A stretch of DNA of 64,000 bases from CAJFUR01 sp904420575 (GTDB lineage Bacteria; Actinomycetota; Coriobacteriia; Coriobacteriales; Eggerthellaceae): NCBI GenBank assembly GCA_965119745.1, contig OZ221973.1, forward strand, positions 682,001-746,000. Reading direction: 5' to 3'. The position numbers and the translations under genes are program-made. The notes below the pieces were generated by a model. That model worked only from the letters and a program-made list of their open reading frames with translations. It was not told the origin of the DNA and made no database searches. Shown here piece after piece: positions 26,721 through 34,321 of this stretch. Within the stretch, counting starts at the first letter, position 1. The number at the start of each line of letters is the position of its first letter.

Positions 26721-27017
26721 ATGAGCGCCTCGCCTTCCCATACGCCAGAAAAGCACGAGCCCCCGGGCTCGTGGCGGGCATGCGTGCTGGGGGCGAACGT
26801 CGCGCGGCTGCGCAAGCGCACGAAGATCAACAAGAAGACGTTCTGCCTGATGGTGGGCATCGGCCGCCCCTTCCTCGACCGCATCGAGAGCGGGCGGGCC
26901 GACCCGCGCCTGTCGGTCCTGGAGAGCCTCGCCGAAGCCCTGGAGACGACGCCGCAGGACCTGCTCACGCCCCCGTTCGAGCCTTTCGCGCGCCCGGACG
27001 GGGGCGCCCCGCGCTAG
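26721..27017 (+). CDS. Small XRE-family DNA-binding protein, copy 2
   Basis: A 98-residue paralogue of the proteins at 7938 and 29659. The helix-turn-helix region is almost identical (VARLRKRTKINKKTF, RPFLDRIESGRADPRLSVLE). The N-terminus differs slightly (MSASPSHTPEKHEPPGSW), and the tail is six residues shorter (FARPDGGAPR). It faces the intact VanZ-like gene, 92 bp away, tail to tail. This is the only complete copy of the XRE/VanZ module in the window. Leaderless start as in the other copies. Confidence 0.8.
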   Translation: MSASPSHTPEKHEPPGSWRACVLGANVARLRKRTKINKKTFCLMVGIGRPFLDRIESGRADPRLSVLESLAEALETTPQDLLTPPFEPFARPDGGAPR

Positions 27018-27109
27018 CCAGCGTCACGCTCCATGTCGGCGCCGCAGTGCAAGGCGGGGTGCAGCGCCCCGGGTCGACATCGCGCCCCGGACCGACGTTG
27101 CCGCCCGCG

Positions 27110-27658
27110 CTAGTTCCGCGTCCCGCGCGCCTTCCACCTCGCGCCAGCGCGCGCCAGAAAAGCTCCCAATAGGGCGCCCGCCGTGTCCACCGCCCAGTCT
27201 GCAGGATCGCACATGCGGCCTTCGACGAACAGCTGATGGAATTCGTCGGTCACGCCATAGAGGCTGGCGCATGCGACGCCCAGGACCATCGCGCGACGGA
27301 GCGGCATGTGATGGCGCAGTGCGTTCACCCACAGCGCTCCGAACACGGTGTATTCGCAGAAGTGGGCACAGGAAGACACCACGTCGACATCCGGTCCGAA
27401 CAGCGCAGTCTGCGCCGCATGCAGGGCGCGGTAGATCTGGGAAACGATGCCGTCGCCGTCGTTCAGACCCGACCCCGTATTGGAGGACATGTAGAAGATG
27501 AAGCCCGCCCACAGGACGACAAGCGCCCATCCAACAGCGACGCCCACGCGCGAAGGCGCCGCTGCAGACGCCGAAGCAGAAGCGGGGGCGGGAGTGGGAG
27601 ACGCGATCGGTGCGCCTTCTTCGCCGTGAGCCGCGTTTTGATTGCTTGCAGATTCCAT
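27110..27658 (-). CDS. VanZ-like membrane protein
   Basis: A 182-residue protein with an Ala/Pro/Ser-rich N-terminal 35 residues and then a VanZ-type membrane domain: VGWALVVLWAGFIFYMSS, the conserved HFCEYTVFGALW, LRRAMVLGVACASLYGVTDEFHQLF and DWAVDTAGALLG. The E and H residues of the EY...DEFHQ pattern are the family hallmarks. VanZ proteins can lower teicoplanin susceptibility, but most members have no known role. The gene converges on XRE copy 2. Its 5' half plus 212 bp upstream are duplicated at 29978-30436, and its last 77 bp are duplicated at 8345-8421. No ribosome site is obvious at ATG 27658. Confidence 0.83.
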   Translation of the reverse strand: MESASNQNAAHGEEGAPIASPTPAPASASASAAAPSRVGVAVGWALVVLWAGFIFYMSSNTGSGLNDGDGIVSQIYRALHAAQTALFGPDVDVVSSCAHFCEYTVFGALWVNALRHHMPLRRAMVLGVACASLYGVTDEFHQLFVEGRMCDPADWAVDTAGALLGAFLARAGARWKARGTRN

Positions 27659-27870
27659 GGCTCCCTACCCTACCACAGCCAGGAACGCGCAAAAACCTCG
27701 CTTTGCAAGGAATAGACAGCCTACGTTTTTTGGCGTGCACGACGCCCTGGGAAGCCACGTCTTCTATGGGAGCGACGACAGGATGTCACGGCTCCGGATT
27801 GCCCTTGATGGCTGCACGGTCAACGGACGTCGGTTGGATCGGCCCGCCGATTCCGCCGCCCAATCCCTCC
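27412..27870. repeat. 459-bp segmental duplication, copy A
   Basis: This stretch, covering the 5' part of the VanZ-like gene and its upstream region, appears identical to 29978-30436 at a fixed offset of 2566 bp. It ends in CAATCCCTCC at both sites, after which the sequences diverge. The absence of visible differences points to a recent event. Confidence 0.9.
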
Positions 27871-28008
27871 GGACGGCCGCCGTTACAAAGCCCTCGGAAA
27901 CGCCATGGCCGTCCCGGTCGTCAAATGGATCGGCGGGAGGATAGGGGAGCCCTTGGCATAGAACGCTGGCACAGCTTGGCACAGCTTGGCACAGCTTGGC
28001 ACAGTTCC
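27659..28008. other. Intergenic region between VanZ-like and AlbA/Schlafen-like genes
   Basis: About 350 bp without a supported gene. The first 212 bp belong to the segmental duplication. The next 96 bp are unique and GC-rich. The last 38 bp are a 10-bp tandem repeat. The upstream half should hold the VanZ promoter, but no clear -10/-35 pair is seen. Confidence 0.6.
27967..28004. repeat. 10-bp tandem repeat at the 3' end of the AlbA/Schlafen-like gene
   Basis: TGGCACAGCT is repeated 3.8 times without mismatch and ends 4 bp before the stop codon of the minus-strand gene at 28009. The period equals roughly one helical turn. It is too short and too pure to be coding. Confidence 0.85.
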
Positions 28009-29463
28009 TCATAGCTTCGGGGAGATGACGTAGTACTGAAGAGGGTCTCGCTTGCTTCGCCCATGCCATTCGAGGATTCCTTTTTCCACGAGCCCGCCCA
28101 GCGTTCTCACGGCAGTTCTTCGCGCAACGCCGGATTTCCCGACAAACGTCGAAGTGGTCACTTTGCCATCTTCGGCGGCGATCTTCACGGCGGCTTTCTC
28201 GTTGTCGCTCAGCCGGTGGAAAACCTCCAGCGGAACAGAAATTCCTTTTCCGTGGCTCAGGGAATCGCCGTCGCCATCACGCCGCGTTTCGAGCGCCTCC
28301 GGCTTCGCCCTGAAGATGTTGACGCGAAACATGCTGTCGAACTCGCGGAACTCGGGTTCCGGCAGCCCAGCCTCGGCGCACGCCTCGCGAATGCGCCGCA
28401 GGCCGGTGCCCCAGTTCTCGAAGAGATCCATCTGCATGAGGGCGTTGGCGATCCTCGGGTTGCGCAGGCGCGTCGTGCCTCGAAGCGCGTCGTCAAGCGT
28501 GAGTCCTCCGTAGAGGGTGCCCGGCGAAGTCACCTCCAGCCGGTCATCGTAGAGGGCCACCTGCACGCGCGAACTCGCCTGGAGGTCGCGATGCACCACG
28601 GCGTTCACAATGGCCTCGCGGATGGCCGTGCGCGGTATCTCGTAATAGTCCTCACGGTACAGGCCTTCGATGCGGGCGCCGAGACGTATGTTTCGCAGCA
28701 CGAAGTCCTCCGCGGCGTCGATCTGCTTGTAAAGAGGGCCGCCGTATTCGCGCCGGTCGAGAAACACCACGCGGTCGGTCCCCTTGAACTGAGCGCACTG
28801 GATGCTGGCGAACTGGAAGGGATTGCTCGTGAGCAGGAGAAGAGCCCTCGTAGGCACGGGCCGACCGTCGTCCGCGCGGCGAACAAGCCCCCAATTCTCC
28901 AAGTTGCGAAGGGTCACCTCGTTGCCGCGGTCGACGTCCCTGCGACGCTGATTCATCTCGTTGCAGAGCGCCTGCGCCGCATCTTCGTCGAAAGGCTCGC
29001 CGGGGCATATCTGCTCGTCATAGTATTGGCCCGCACCCCGCAGCTCCAACTCCCGAAGGGCCGCTTCGTCAGCCAATCTGGTCGTCGCCCCAACGCGAAC
29101 GTATGCGCCTTCGACGGCCTTGCCGCTCTTGAGCCGATAAGGGGTGGCAGAACCAGGCTGAACTTCGACAACGACGACATTCCGGGATCCAACGCTTTCG
29201 ACGCGAATGCGGGGCGTCAGCATCGGCTCACAAGAGTCCGACAAGGCGTTGGCGATAGAATCCGCCGCCAAGGCGGCATCCTCAACGCCGACAATCTCGC
29301 GATCGCCATCCCGCACGCCGATGACAAGCTTGCCTCCCGACGAGTTCGCAAACGCCACGAGGGTTTTGACGTATTTCTTGCTCTTGGCGGGGAGCGACTC
29401 CTTCAACTCCAGCGTCTTTGATTCCCCGCCTTGGATTTCCCTCAGAAGGCCCTGATTGTCCAT
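28009..29463 (-). CDS. AlbA_2/Schlafen-like ATP-binding transcriptional regulator
   Basis: A 484-residue protein with three parts: an N-terminal AlbA_2/Schlafen-like domain (about 10-125: GGESKTLELKES, FANSSGGKLVIGV), a central HATPase_c_4-like region (about 285-375: YYEIPRTAIREAIVNAVVHR, NPRIANALMQ, ENWGTGLRRI) and a C-terminal winged helix (about 410-484). The pattern fits predicted ATP-binding regulators often called Schlafen-family or DNA-binding proteins. ATG 29463 follows AGAGGA; the longer frame upstream reads antisense through the XRE leader. It lies between XRE/VanZ copy 2 and copy 3, that is, between direct repeats. A stress or defence role is possible but not shown. Confidence 0.88.
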   Translation of the reverse strand: MDNQGLLREIQGGESKTLELKESLPAKSKKYVKTLVAFANSSGGKLVIGVRDGDREIVGVEDAALAADSIANALSDSCEPMLTPRIRVESVGSRNVVVVEVQPGSATPYRLKSGKAVEGAYVRVGATTRLADEAALRELELRGAGQYYDEQICPGEPFDEDAAQALCNEMNQRRRDVDRGNEVTLRNLENWGLVRRADDGRPVPTRALLLLTSNPFQFASIQCAQFKGTDRVVFLDRREYGGPLYKQIDAAEDFVLRNIRLGARIEGLYREDYYEIPRTAIREAIVNAVVHRDLQASSRVQVALYDDRLEVTSPGTLYGGLTLDDALRGTTRLRNPRIANALMQMDLFENWGTGLRRIREACAEAGLPEPEFREFDSMFRVNIFRAKPEALETRRDGDGDSLSHGKGISVPLEVFHRLSDNEKAAVKIAAEDGKVTTSTFVGKSGVARRTAVRTLGGLVEKGILEWHGRSKRDPLQYYVISPKL

Positions 29464-29579
29464 GGATCCTCTTCCCGAGCTCGAATATCGCACTTCGCAT
29501 TCTACCAATCTCCGGCCTCGCGTCAGGCGTGCGGTCGCAAAACGACGGCGTAAAGTTGATGGGGACAAAGATTCCCCTA

Positions 29580-29658
29580 TCCGCCGATTTGCCGCAATTG
29601 CACGGAAACATATCCACGCGGTTACGCGCCTGGCGGCGAGCAAGCGTACGCTTATTCC
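29580..29658 (+). promoter_or_regulatory. Conserved leader/promoter of XRE copy 3
   Basis: Begins ATCCGCCGATTTGCCG as at copy 2, and from TTGCAC onward is nearly identical to copy 1 (one change, ACATATCC for ACGTATCC). TACGCT lies 6 nt before the ATG and there is no Shine-Dalgarno sequence. Confidence 0.5.
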
Positions 29659-29973
29659 ATGAACGCCGCGCCCTCGCATACGCCCGAAAAGCACGAGCCC
29701 CCGGGGTCGTGGCGGTCGTGCGTGCTGGGGGCGAACGTCGCGCGGCTGCGCAGGCGCGCGAAGATCAACAAGAAAACGTTCTGCTTGATGGTGGGAATCG
29801 GCCGCCCCTTCCTCAACCGCATCGAGAACGGGCAGGCCAATCCTCGGCTATCGGTTTTGGAAAGCCTTGCCGAAGCCTTGGAGACGACGCCGCAGGACCT
29901 GCTCACGCCCCCGTTCGAGCCTTTCGCCCGTCCAGCCGACGCGGTGCGCCCGGACGGGGGCATCCCGCGCTAG
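29659..29973 (+). CDS. Small XRE-family DNA-binding protein, copy 3
   Basis: A 104-residue paralogue, almost identical to copy 1 and differing at a few sites (RPFLNRIENGQAN in place of RPFLDRIESGRAN, and FARPADAVRP in place of FARPAGAVRP). Several of the DNA changes in this stretch are clustered (29772-29880). Immediately after the stop the sequence jumps into the middle of the VanZ-like gene copy, so XRE and VanZ here share a joint created by deletion or recombination. Same leaderless-looking start as the other copies. Confidence 0.78.
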   Translation: MNAAPSHTPEKHEPPGSWRSCVLGANVARLRRRAKINKKTFCLMVGIGRPFLNRIENGQANPRLSVLESLAEALETTPQDLLTPPFEPFARPADAVRPDGGIPR

Positions 29974-30224
29974 CCCGGCGCCGCATGCAGGGCGCGGTAG
30001 ATCTGGGAAACGATGCCGTCGCCGTCGTTCAGACCCGACCCCGTATTGGAGGACATGTAGAAGATGAAGCCCGCCCACAGGACGACAAGCGCCCATCCAA
30101 CAGCGACGCCCACGCGCGAAGGCGCCGCTGCAGACGCCGAAGCAGAAGCGGGGGCGGGAGTGGGAGACGCGATCGGTGCGCCTTCTTCGCCGTGAGCCGC
30201 GTTTTGATTGCTTGCAGATTCCAT
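29970..30224 (-). pseudogene. Truncated duplicate of the VanZ-like gene (5' part)
   Basis: The first 82 codons are identical to the intact gene at 27658, ending at YRALHAA. The frame then hits a stop made from the reverse of the XRE copy 3 CTAG end. The conserved EY...DEFHQ part of the domain is missing, so the product, if made, keeps only the Ala-rich N-terminus and one membrane segment. This is a remnant. Confidence 0.85.
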
Positions 30225-30436
30225 GGCTCCCTACCCTACCACAGCCAGGAACGCGCAAAAACCTCGCTTTGCAAGGAATAGACAGCCTACGTTTTTTGGC
30301 GTGCACGACGCCCTGGGAAGCCACGTCTTCTATGGGAGCGACGACAGGATGTCACGGCTCCGGATTGCCCTTGATGGCTGCACGGTCAACGGACGTCGGT
30401 TGGATCGGCCCGCCGATTCCGCCGCCCAATCCCTCC
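29978..30436. repeat. 459-bp segmental duplication, copy B
   Basis: Identical as far as can be seen to 27412-27870. The left joint lies 5 bp after the XRE copy 3 stop and the right end is at CAATCCCTCC. Together with the XRE gene it forms a truncated module copy. Confidence 0.9.
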
Positions 30437-30460
30437 AAGTACGACCTCCCGCGGTGTGCT

Positions 30461-30638
30461 ACAATCGCGTGCAGCGCTCGGGATCGACTCGAGCTCGCAC
30501 ATCATGAAGGAGCATGTTTTTTGTCAAGCAGAACTACAGGGGAGATTGCCTGCGGCCGGGAGGCCTGAGCAGGAAGAACCCCGGCTATGGCCTCCCGGAA
30601 GAAACGCGAAGACCACGTTTGATTCCGGAGGACATCCC
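30461..30638 (+). promoter_or_regulatory. Promoter and structured leader of the RNHCP gene
   Basis: TACAAT (30461-30466) is a plausible -10, leaving a leader of about 165 nt before the ATG at 30639. The leader contains a perfect 10-bp hairpin, CCGGGAGGCC (30556-30565) with GGCCTCCCGG (30589-30598). It matches no riboswitch or small RNA that I recognise. Confidence 0.4.
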
Positions 30639-31079
30639 ATGAACAGGGAAAACAAAAGAAAACAATACCAAAAAGGCTACTACCGCACCCATGCATGCAA
30701 CGACATGTTCATCTGCAAGGTATGCGGCAGGCCCGTCGTCGCAGCGGGCGCGGGCAGCGAACATCGCAACCATTGCCCTAACTGCTTGTCCAGCCAACAT
30801 GCCGACGACGAGCCAGGCGACCGCGCCTCGGATTGCGGCGGCGTCATGGAGCCCGTGGGCGTGTGGGTGCGCAAGGGTGGCGAGTGGGCCATCATCCACC
30901 GATGCCGTCGCTGCGGGAAGCTCGACTCGAACCGCGTGGCGGCCGACGACAACCCCATGAAGCTCATGTCCATCGCGCTGAAGCCCCTCACGCAACCGCC
31001 GTTCCCGATCGACCGCATCGAAGAGCTGACCGACCTGATGGGGGGAGAGGGCAGCCTGGGCGCCTACGGGAAGCGGTAG
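30639..31079 (+). CDS. RNHCP domain protein
   Basis: A 146-residue basic protein of the RNHCP family, named for the motif seen here as HRNHCPNCLSSQH. A first pair CKVCGRPV and a final CRRCG suggest a zinc-ribbon-like metal site. The C-terminal DDNPMKLMSIALKPL is also a family feature. Function is unknown. ATG 30639 has an excellent GGAGG 8 nt upstream; the frame is open further but reads into the leader hairpin. It is monocistronic, followed by a strong GC hairpin and then tRNA-Gly. Confidence 0.88.
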   Translation: MNRENKRKQYQKGYYRTHACNDMFICKVCGRPVVAAGAGSEHRNHCPNCLSSQHADDEPGDRASDCGGVMEPVGVWVRKGGEWAIIHRCRRCGKLDSNRVAADDNPMKLMSIALKPLTQPPFPIDRIEELTDLMGGEGSLGAYGKR

Positions 31080-31117
31080 CACAAGGAAGCGTCATGCCGA
31101 ATTCCATCGGCAAAACA

Positions 31118-31139
31118 GGGCGCGCTTTCGAGCGCGCCC
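31118..31139 (+). terminator. Hairpin after the RNHCP gene
   Basis: Perfect 8-bp arms GGGCGCGC and GCGCGCCC around TTTCGA, 38 bp after the stop. The tail is GCTTCTTG, only modestly T-rich. Confidence 0.55.
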
Positions 31140-31249
31140 GCTTCTTGACGAAGGGAAGCACGCAGACGCACAGGCACATGTGTTCCTGGAATATATCCCA
31201 GCGCCAGGCGTGCCGCCCGTCCCAGACATGGATTATTCCCGGAAATCCC

Positions 31250-31279
31250 TTCCAAGAAGGGGGGATATACGGTTATAAT
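31250..31279 (+). promoter_or_regulatory. Promoter of tRNA-Gly
   Basis: A consensus TATAAT at 31274-31279 lies 10 bp before the tRNA start; TTCCAA (31250-31255) with an 18-bp spacer is a weak -35. Confidence 0.65.
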
Positions 31280-31289
31280 TCCTAAACAT

Positions 31290-31361
31290 GCGGGTGTCGC
31301 CAAGTGGTAAGGCCCAAGCTTCCCAAGCTTGTATTCGCGGGTTCGAGTCCCGTCACCCGCT
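31290..31361 (+). tRNA. tRNA-Gly (anticodon CCC)
   Basis: The acceptor stem pairs GCGGGTG with CACCCGC. The anticodon stem is CAAGC/GCTTG around loop TTCCCAA, so the anticodon is CCC and reads GGG. The T arm has GTTCGAGTCCC. The discriminator is T, and CCA is encoded directly after it (31362-31364). A TATAAT box and a strong terminator bracket the gene. Confidence 0.95.
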
Positions 31362-31375
31362 CCATGAGAAACCAG

Positions 31376-31407
31376 CGAGGCCGGACAACATCCGGCCTCG
31401 TCTTTTT
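31376..31407 (+). terminator. Rho-independent terminator after tRNA-Gly
   Basis: Perfect 10-bp arms CGAGGCCGGA and TCCGGCCTCG with a 5-nt loop, followed by TCTTTTT. It ends 18 bp before the next gene's ATG. Confidence 0.9.
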
Positions 31408-31425
31408 CCCGATGAAGGTGGTTGC

Positions 31426-32082
31426 ATGGCTTTCGACACGTTCGTCTTCGATTTGGACGGCACCTTGCTGGACACGTTGCCGGACCTGGTGGTCATCACG
31501 AACCAGGCGCTCGGCGAGTTGGGATTCCCGCCGCGCTCGCACGACGAGATCCTCAGCTACGTCGGCAACGGCGTGCGGGCGCTCATGTGCCAGGCGGTGC
31601 CCGAAGGCACGTCGCCCGAACAGACCGACGCCGCCATGGAACACTGGAAGGCGCTCTTCCCCGGCTATGGCAACGACCTGACGAAGCCGTATCCTCATAT
31701 GAGGGAAACGCTGACCGAGCTTTCGGCGCGCGGCGCCAGGATGGGCGTGCTCTCGAACAAGTTCGATGCCGGCGTGCAGCAGGTCATGAACCAGTTCATG
31801 CCGGGCGTGTTCGCCGTCATGCACGGCGAGTGCGACGGCATCCCGCGCAAGCCCGATCCTGCCGGCCTGCTGCGCACCATCGACGAGCTGGGCTCCACCC
31901 CGACCCGAACGGCTTACGTGGGCGATTCTCCCGGCGACGTCAAGGTCGCACAGAACGCCGGCGCGTTCGCCATCGGCGTCTCGTGGGGCTATCACCACGC
32001 CGACGAACTGCGTGCGGCGCAGGCCAACGTGGTGATCGATTCGCCGGAAGAACTGCTGCGGTTCGCGTCAGAGCGCTCCTAG
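31426..32082 (+). CDS. gph: HAD-family phosphatase, phosphoglycolate phosphatase-like
   Basis: A 218-residue haloacid dehalogenase-type phosphatase. The four motifs are present: DLDGT with nucleophile D9 and D11, the Ser of VLSNKFD, the Lys of RKPDP, and GDSPGD with metal-binding Asp. A helical cap sits between motifs I and II (about 18-85), as in Gph, which removes phosphoglycolate and similar by-products. ATG 31426 has AAGGTGG 5-6 nt upstream. Its 3' end overlaps the convergent symporter gene by 15 bp. Exact substrate is not given by sequence. Confidence 0.88.
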   Translation: MAFDTFVFDLDGTLLDTLPDLVVITNQALGELGFPPRSHDEILSYVGNGVRALMCQAVPEGTSPEQTDAAMEHWKALFPGYGNDLTKPYPHMRETLTELSARGARMGVLSNKFDAGVQQVMNQFMPGVFAVMHGECDGIPRKPDPAGLLRTIDELGSTPTRTAYVGDSPGDVKVAQNAGAFAIGVSWGYHHADELRAAQANVVIDSPEELLRFASERS

Positions 32083-33729
32083 GGGCGTCTGCTCCCCCTC
32101 CTGCTCGCCATCCTGCACGTCTTCGCCGCCGGACGCGCTGCCTTCCCGGCCTTCCGCACCTGGATGCAGGGCGTCTTCCTTCACGCGGGCAAGCTCCCGT
32201 TCCAGCTCCTGCACGTATTCGCGGTCGATGGCGCCCTCCGCATGGGGCGAGTCGACCTCGAAGGGCACGGCCTTCGTGAACAGGCTCACCACGGGAACGA
32301 TGACCAGCGAGATCACCATTGCCAGCGCGCCGCAGTTGATGGGCGAGGCGATGAGCGGCGTGCCGAAGAATCCCATGACCATGTTACCCGTGGTCAGCCC
32401 CACGCCTACGATGAAGCTGGCCCACACGGCCGCGCGGGAGACGCGCCCCGAGTAGAGCCCCCACAGGAACGGGCCCAGGAACGCGCCGGCCAGCGCGCCC
32501 CACGATATGCCCATGAGCTGAGCTATGAACGTGATGGACGAGCTGTACTGCACCAGCGCCAGCGCCGCCGAAATGATGACGAACACCACCAGCAGCACGC
32601 GCATGTAGCGCAGCTGCTGCTTCTCGCCCATGTTCTTCACCACGTTGCCCTTGATGAGATCGAGCGTGAGCGTGCTGGACGACGTGAGCACCAGCGATGA
32701 CAACGTGGACATGGAGGCAGACAGCACCAGCACGATGACCACGCCAATGAGCAGGTCGGGCAGCGTCGAAAGCATGGTGGGGATGATGGAGTCGTACACG
32801 GGCTGGCCGTTCGCGCCCATTTCCACCTGACCGGCGTACAGCCGTCCGAACCCTCCCAAAAAGTAGCTGCCGCCGGCAACCACGAACGCGAACAGCGTGG
32901 AGATGATGGCGCCCTGCTTCACGGCCGGGCCGCTTTTGATGGCGTAGAACTTCTGCACCATCTGCGGCAATCCCCAGGTGCCCAGGCTGGTCAGGATCAC
33001 GACGCCCAGCAGGTTCAGCGGGTCGGGCCCGAACATGCTCACGAACGCGCCGTCCATGGTGGACAAATCGGACGGAATGCGCGACAACTCGTTGATGGCC
33101 TCGGTGAACCCGCCGTTGTTCACCAGGACGGCCACAATGACCGCGACGATGCCCAGCAGCATGACGATGCCTTGCAGAAAGTCGTTCATGACCGTGGCCA
33201 TGTAGCCGCCGATGACCACATAGATGCAGGTGACCGCCGCCATGCCGATCACGCATGCCTCGTAGGGCAGGCCGAACGCCATGCCGAACAAACGCGACAG
33301 GCCGTTGTAGACGCTCGCCGTGTACGGGATGAGGAACACGAAGATGATGGCTGCCGCCGCAATGCGCAGGCCCTTCGACCGATACCGCTTCCCGAAGAAT
33401 TCCGGCATGGTGGTGGCGCCCAGGCGGTGCGTCATCTCGCGCGTGCGCGGCCCCAGCACCCACCAGGCAAGAAGGCTGCCCAGGATGGCGTTGCCGATGC
33501 CTGCCCACAGCGCGGCGATGCCGTATTTCCATCCGAACTGGCCGGCGTAGCCCACGAACACCACGGCCGAGAAATAGCTGGTACCGAACGCGAACGCCGA
33601 CATCCAGGGCCCCACGTTGCGGCCGCCCAGCACGAACCCGTCCACGCTCTTGGTCGTCCTTCGACAGTAAATGCCCACGCCCACGGCCACGCCGACGAAT
33701 ATGAGCACCATGCATATCTTTGCGATCAT
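32068..33729 (-). CDS. Sodium:solute symporter family transporter
   Basis: A 553-residue SSS-family permease with about 13 membrane segments. Family features are the N-terminal GFVLGGRNVGPWMSAFAFG, the GIAALWAGIGNAI region and the long AALALVQYSSSITFIAQLMG segment near 395-415. It couples Na+ entry to uptake of a solute such as proline, pantothenate or an organic acid. The C-terminal 60 residues are charged, Glu/Gly-rich and cytoplasmic. The start MIAKICMVLIF begins directly with a membrane segment. The gene overlaps gph tail to tail. PaaK follows upstream on the same strand after 590 bp; a role in carboxylate uptake is speculative. Confidence 0.88.
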   Translation of the reverse strand: MIAKICMVLIFVGVAVGVGIYCRRTTKSVDGFVLGGRNVGPWMSAFAFGTSYFSAVVFVGYAGQFGWKYGIAALWAGIGNAILGSLLAWWVLGPRTREMTHRLGATTMPEFFGKRYRSKGLRIAAAAIIFVFLIPYTASVYNGLSRLFGMAFGLPYEACVIGMAAVTCIYVVIGGYMATVMNDFLQGIVMLLGIVAVIVAVLVNNGGFTEAINELSRIPSDLSTMDGAFVSMFGPDPLNLLGVVILTSLGTWGLPQMVQKFYAIKSGPAVKQGAIISTLFAFVVAGGSYFLGGFGRLYAGQVEMGANGQPVYDSIIPTMLSTLPDLLIGVVIVLVLSASMSTLSSLVLTSSSTLTLDLIKGNVVKNMGEKQQLRYMRVLLVVFVIISAALALVQYSSSITFIAQLMGISWGALAGAFLGPFLWGLYSGRVSRAAVWASFIVGVGLTTGNMVMGFFGTPLIASPINCGALAMVISLVIVPVVSLFTKAVPFEVDSPHAEGAIDREYVQELERELARVKEDALHPGAEGREGSASGGEDVQDGEQEGEQTPLGAL

Positions 33730-34321
33730 AATCTGCTTGCCTTCCTATCGTGCCTCGCGCGTCGTGCGCTTCGGGCCTTCTTCGCCCTTGCCGGTGCGAG
33801 CGCCCGTCCTTGCTGATGCAGGCGTTCTTCACTGCCGAAGCGGGCGTTCGCCCGAAGCCGTTCGCCCGAAGCCCTTCACGCAGTCGGCGTGCTGCCGTGC
33901 CCTTTGCGGAAGCACAGCGCCCCGCCTTGCTTTTACCTGGTCAAATGCGTAACATGTCGCACGCCGCCCCACGACGTGCGCGCATGGTCGAAGGTGCACA
34001 CGGCCATCTGTCCCCGGAGCGCAAAAAAATAGCACCCGGCAGAAACCCGTGTGCTAACAGTATCGATAGGAATAAGCGTGGATGCACGAAAGGGCGGACT
34101 GCTGCGCGAACACCTCGCTCATGAGGGCGCGCCCGGACTCGCTGCTACACTGCATGGCGAAGACTTCGCTCATGAGAGCGTTCTTCTCCGCACAGGTGCT
34201 CGCACTATGTCCGTTCGAAAAATGCATGGGCACACTTTACCACAATAGAGCGCCCAAACAAGAAAAATTTTGCGCAGCGCAGCGTCGAGCAGTTCCGTCG
34301 GCCGCAGGCCGACGGAACCTC
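33730..34321. other. Intergenic region between paaK and the symporter
   Basis: About 590 bp with no supported gene. It contains short GTTCGCCCGAAGCC direct repeats near 33847-33880 and two copies of TTCGCTCATGAG-type text about 41 bp apart (34124 and 34164 regions). A TACACT box lies near 34146. A perfect 12-bp hairpin closes the paaK side. Confidence 0.55.
34292..34318 (-). terminator. Hairpin directly after paaK
   Basis: Perfect arms GTTCCGTCGGCC and GGCCGACGGAAC around a 3-nt loop start 3 bp after the paaK stop. The minus-strand tail is not an immediate U-run (the T-rich AATTTTTC comes 25 nt later), so it may protect the 3' end rather than terminate. Confidence 0.55.

Noticed and set aside
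28009..29694. Longer start for the AlbA/Schlafen-like gene
   Set aside because: The extra 77 codons read antisense through the conserved XRE leader; the ATG at 29463 has a ribosome site and starts the domain.
30461..30638. Signal recognition particle RNA or tmRNA in the RNHCP leader
   Set aside because: The conserved 4.5S loop and the tmRNA tRNA-like ends are absent.
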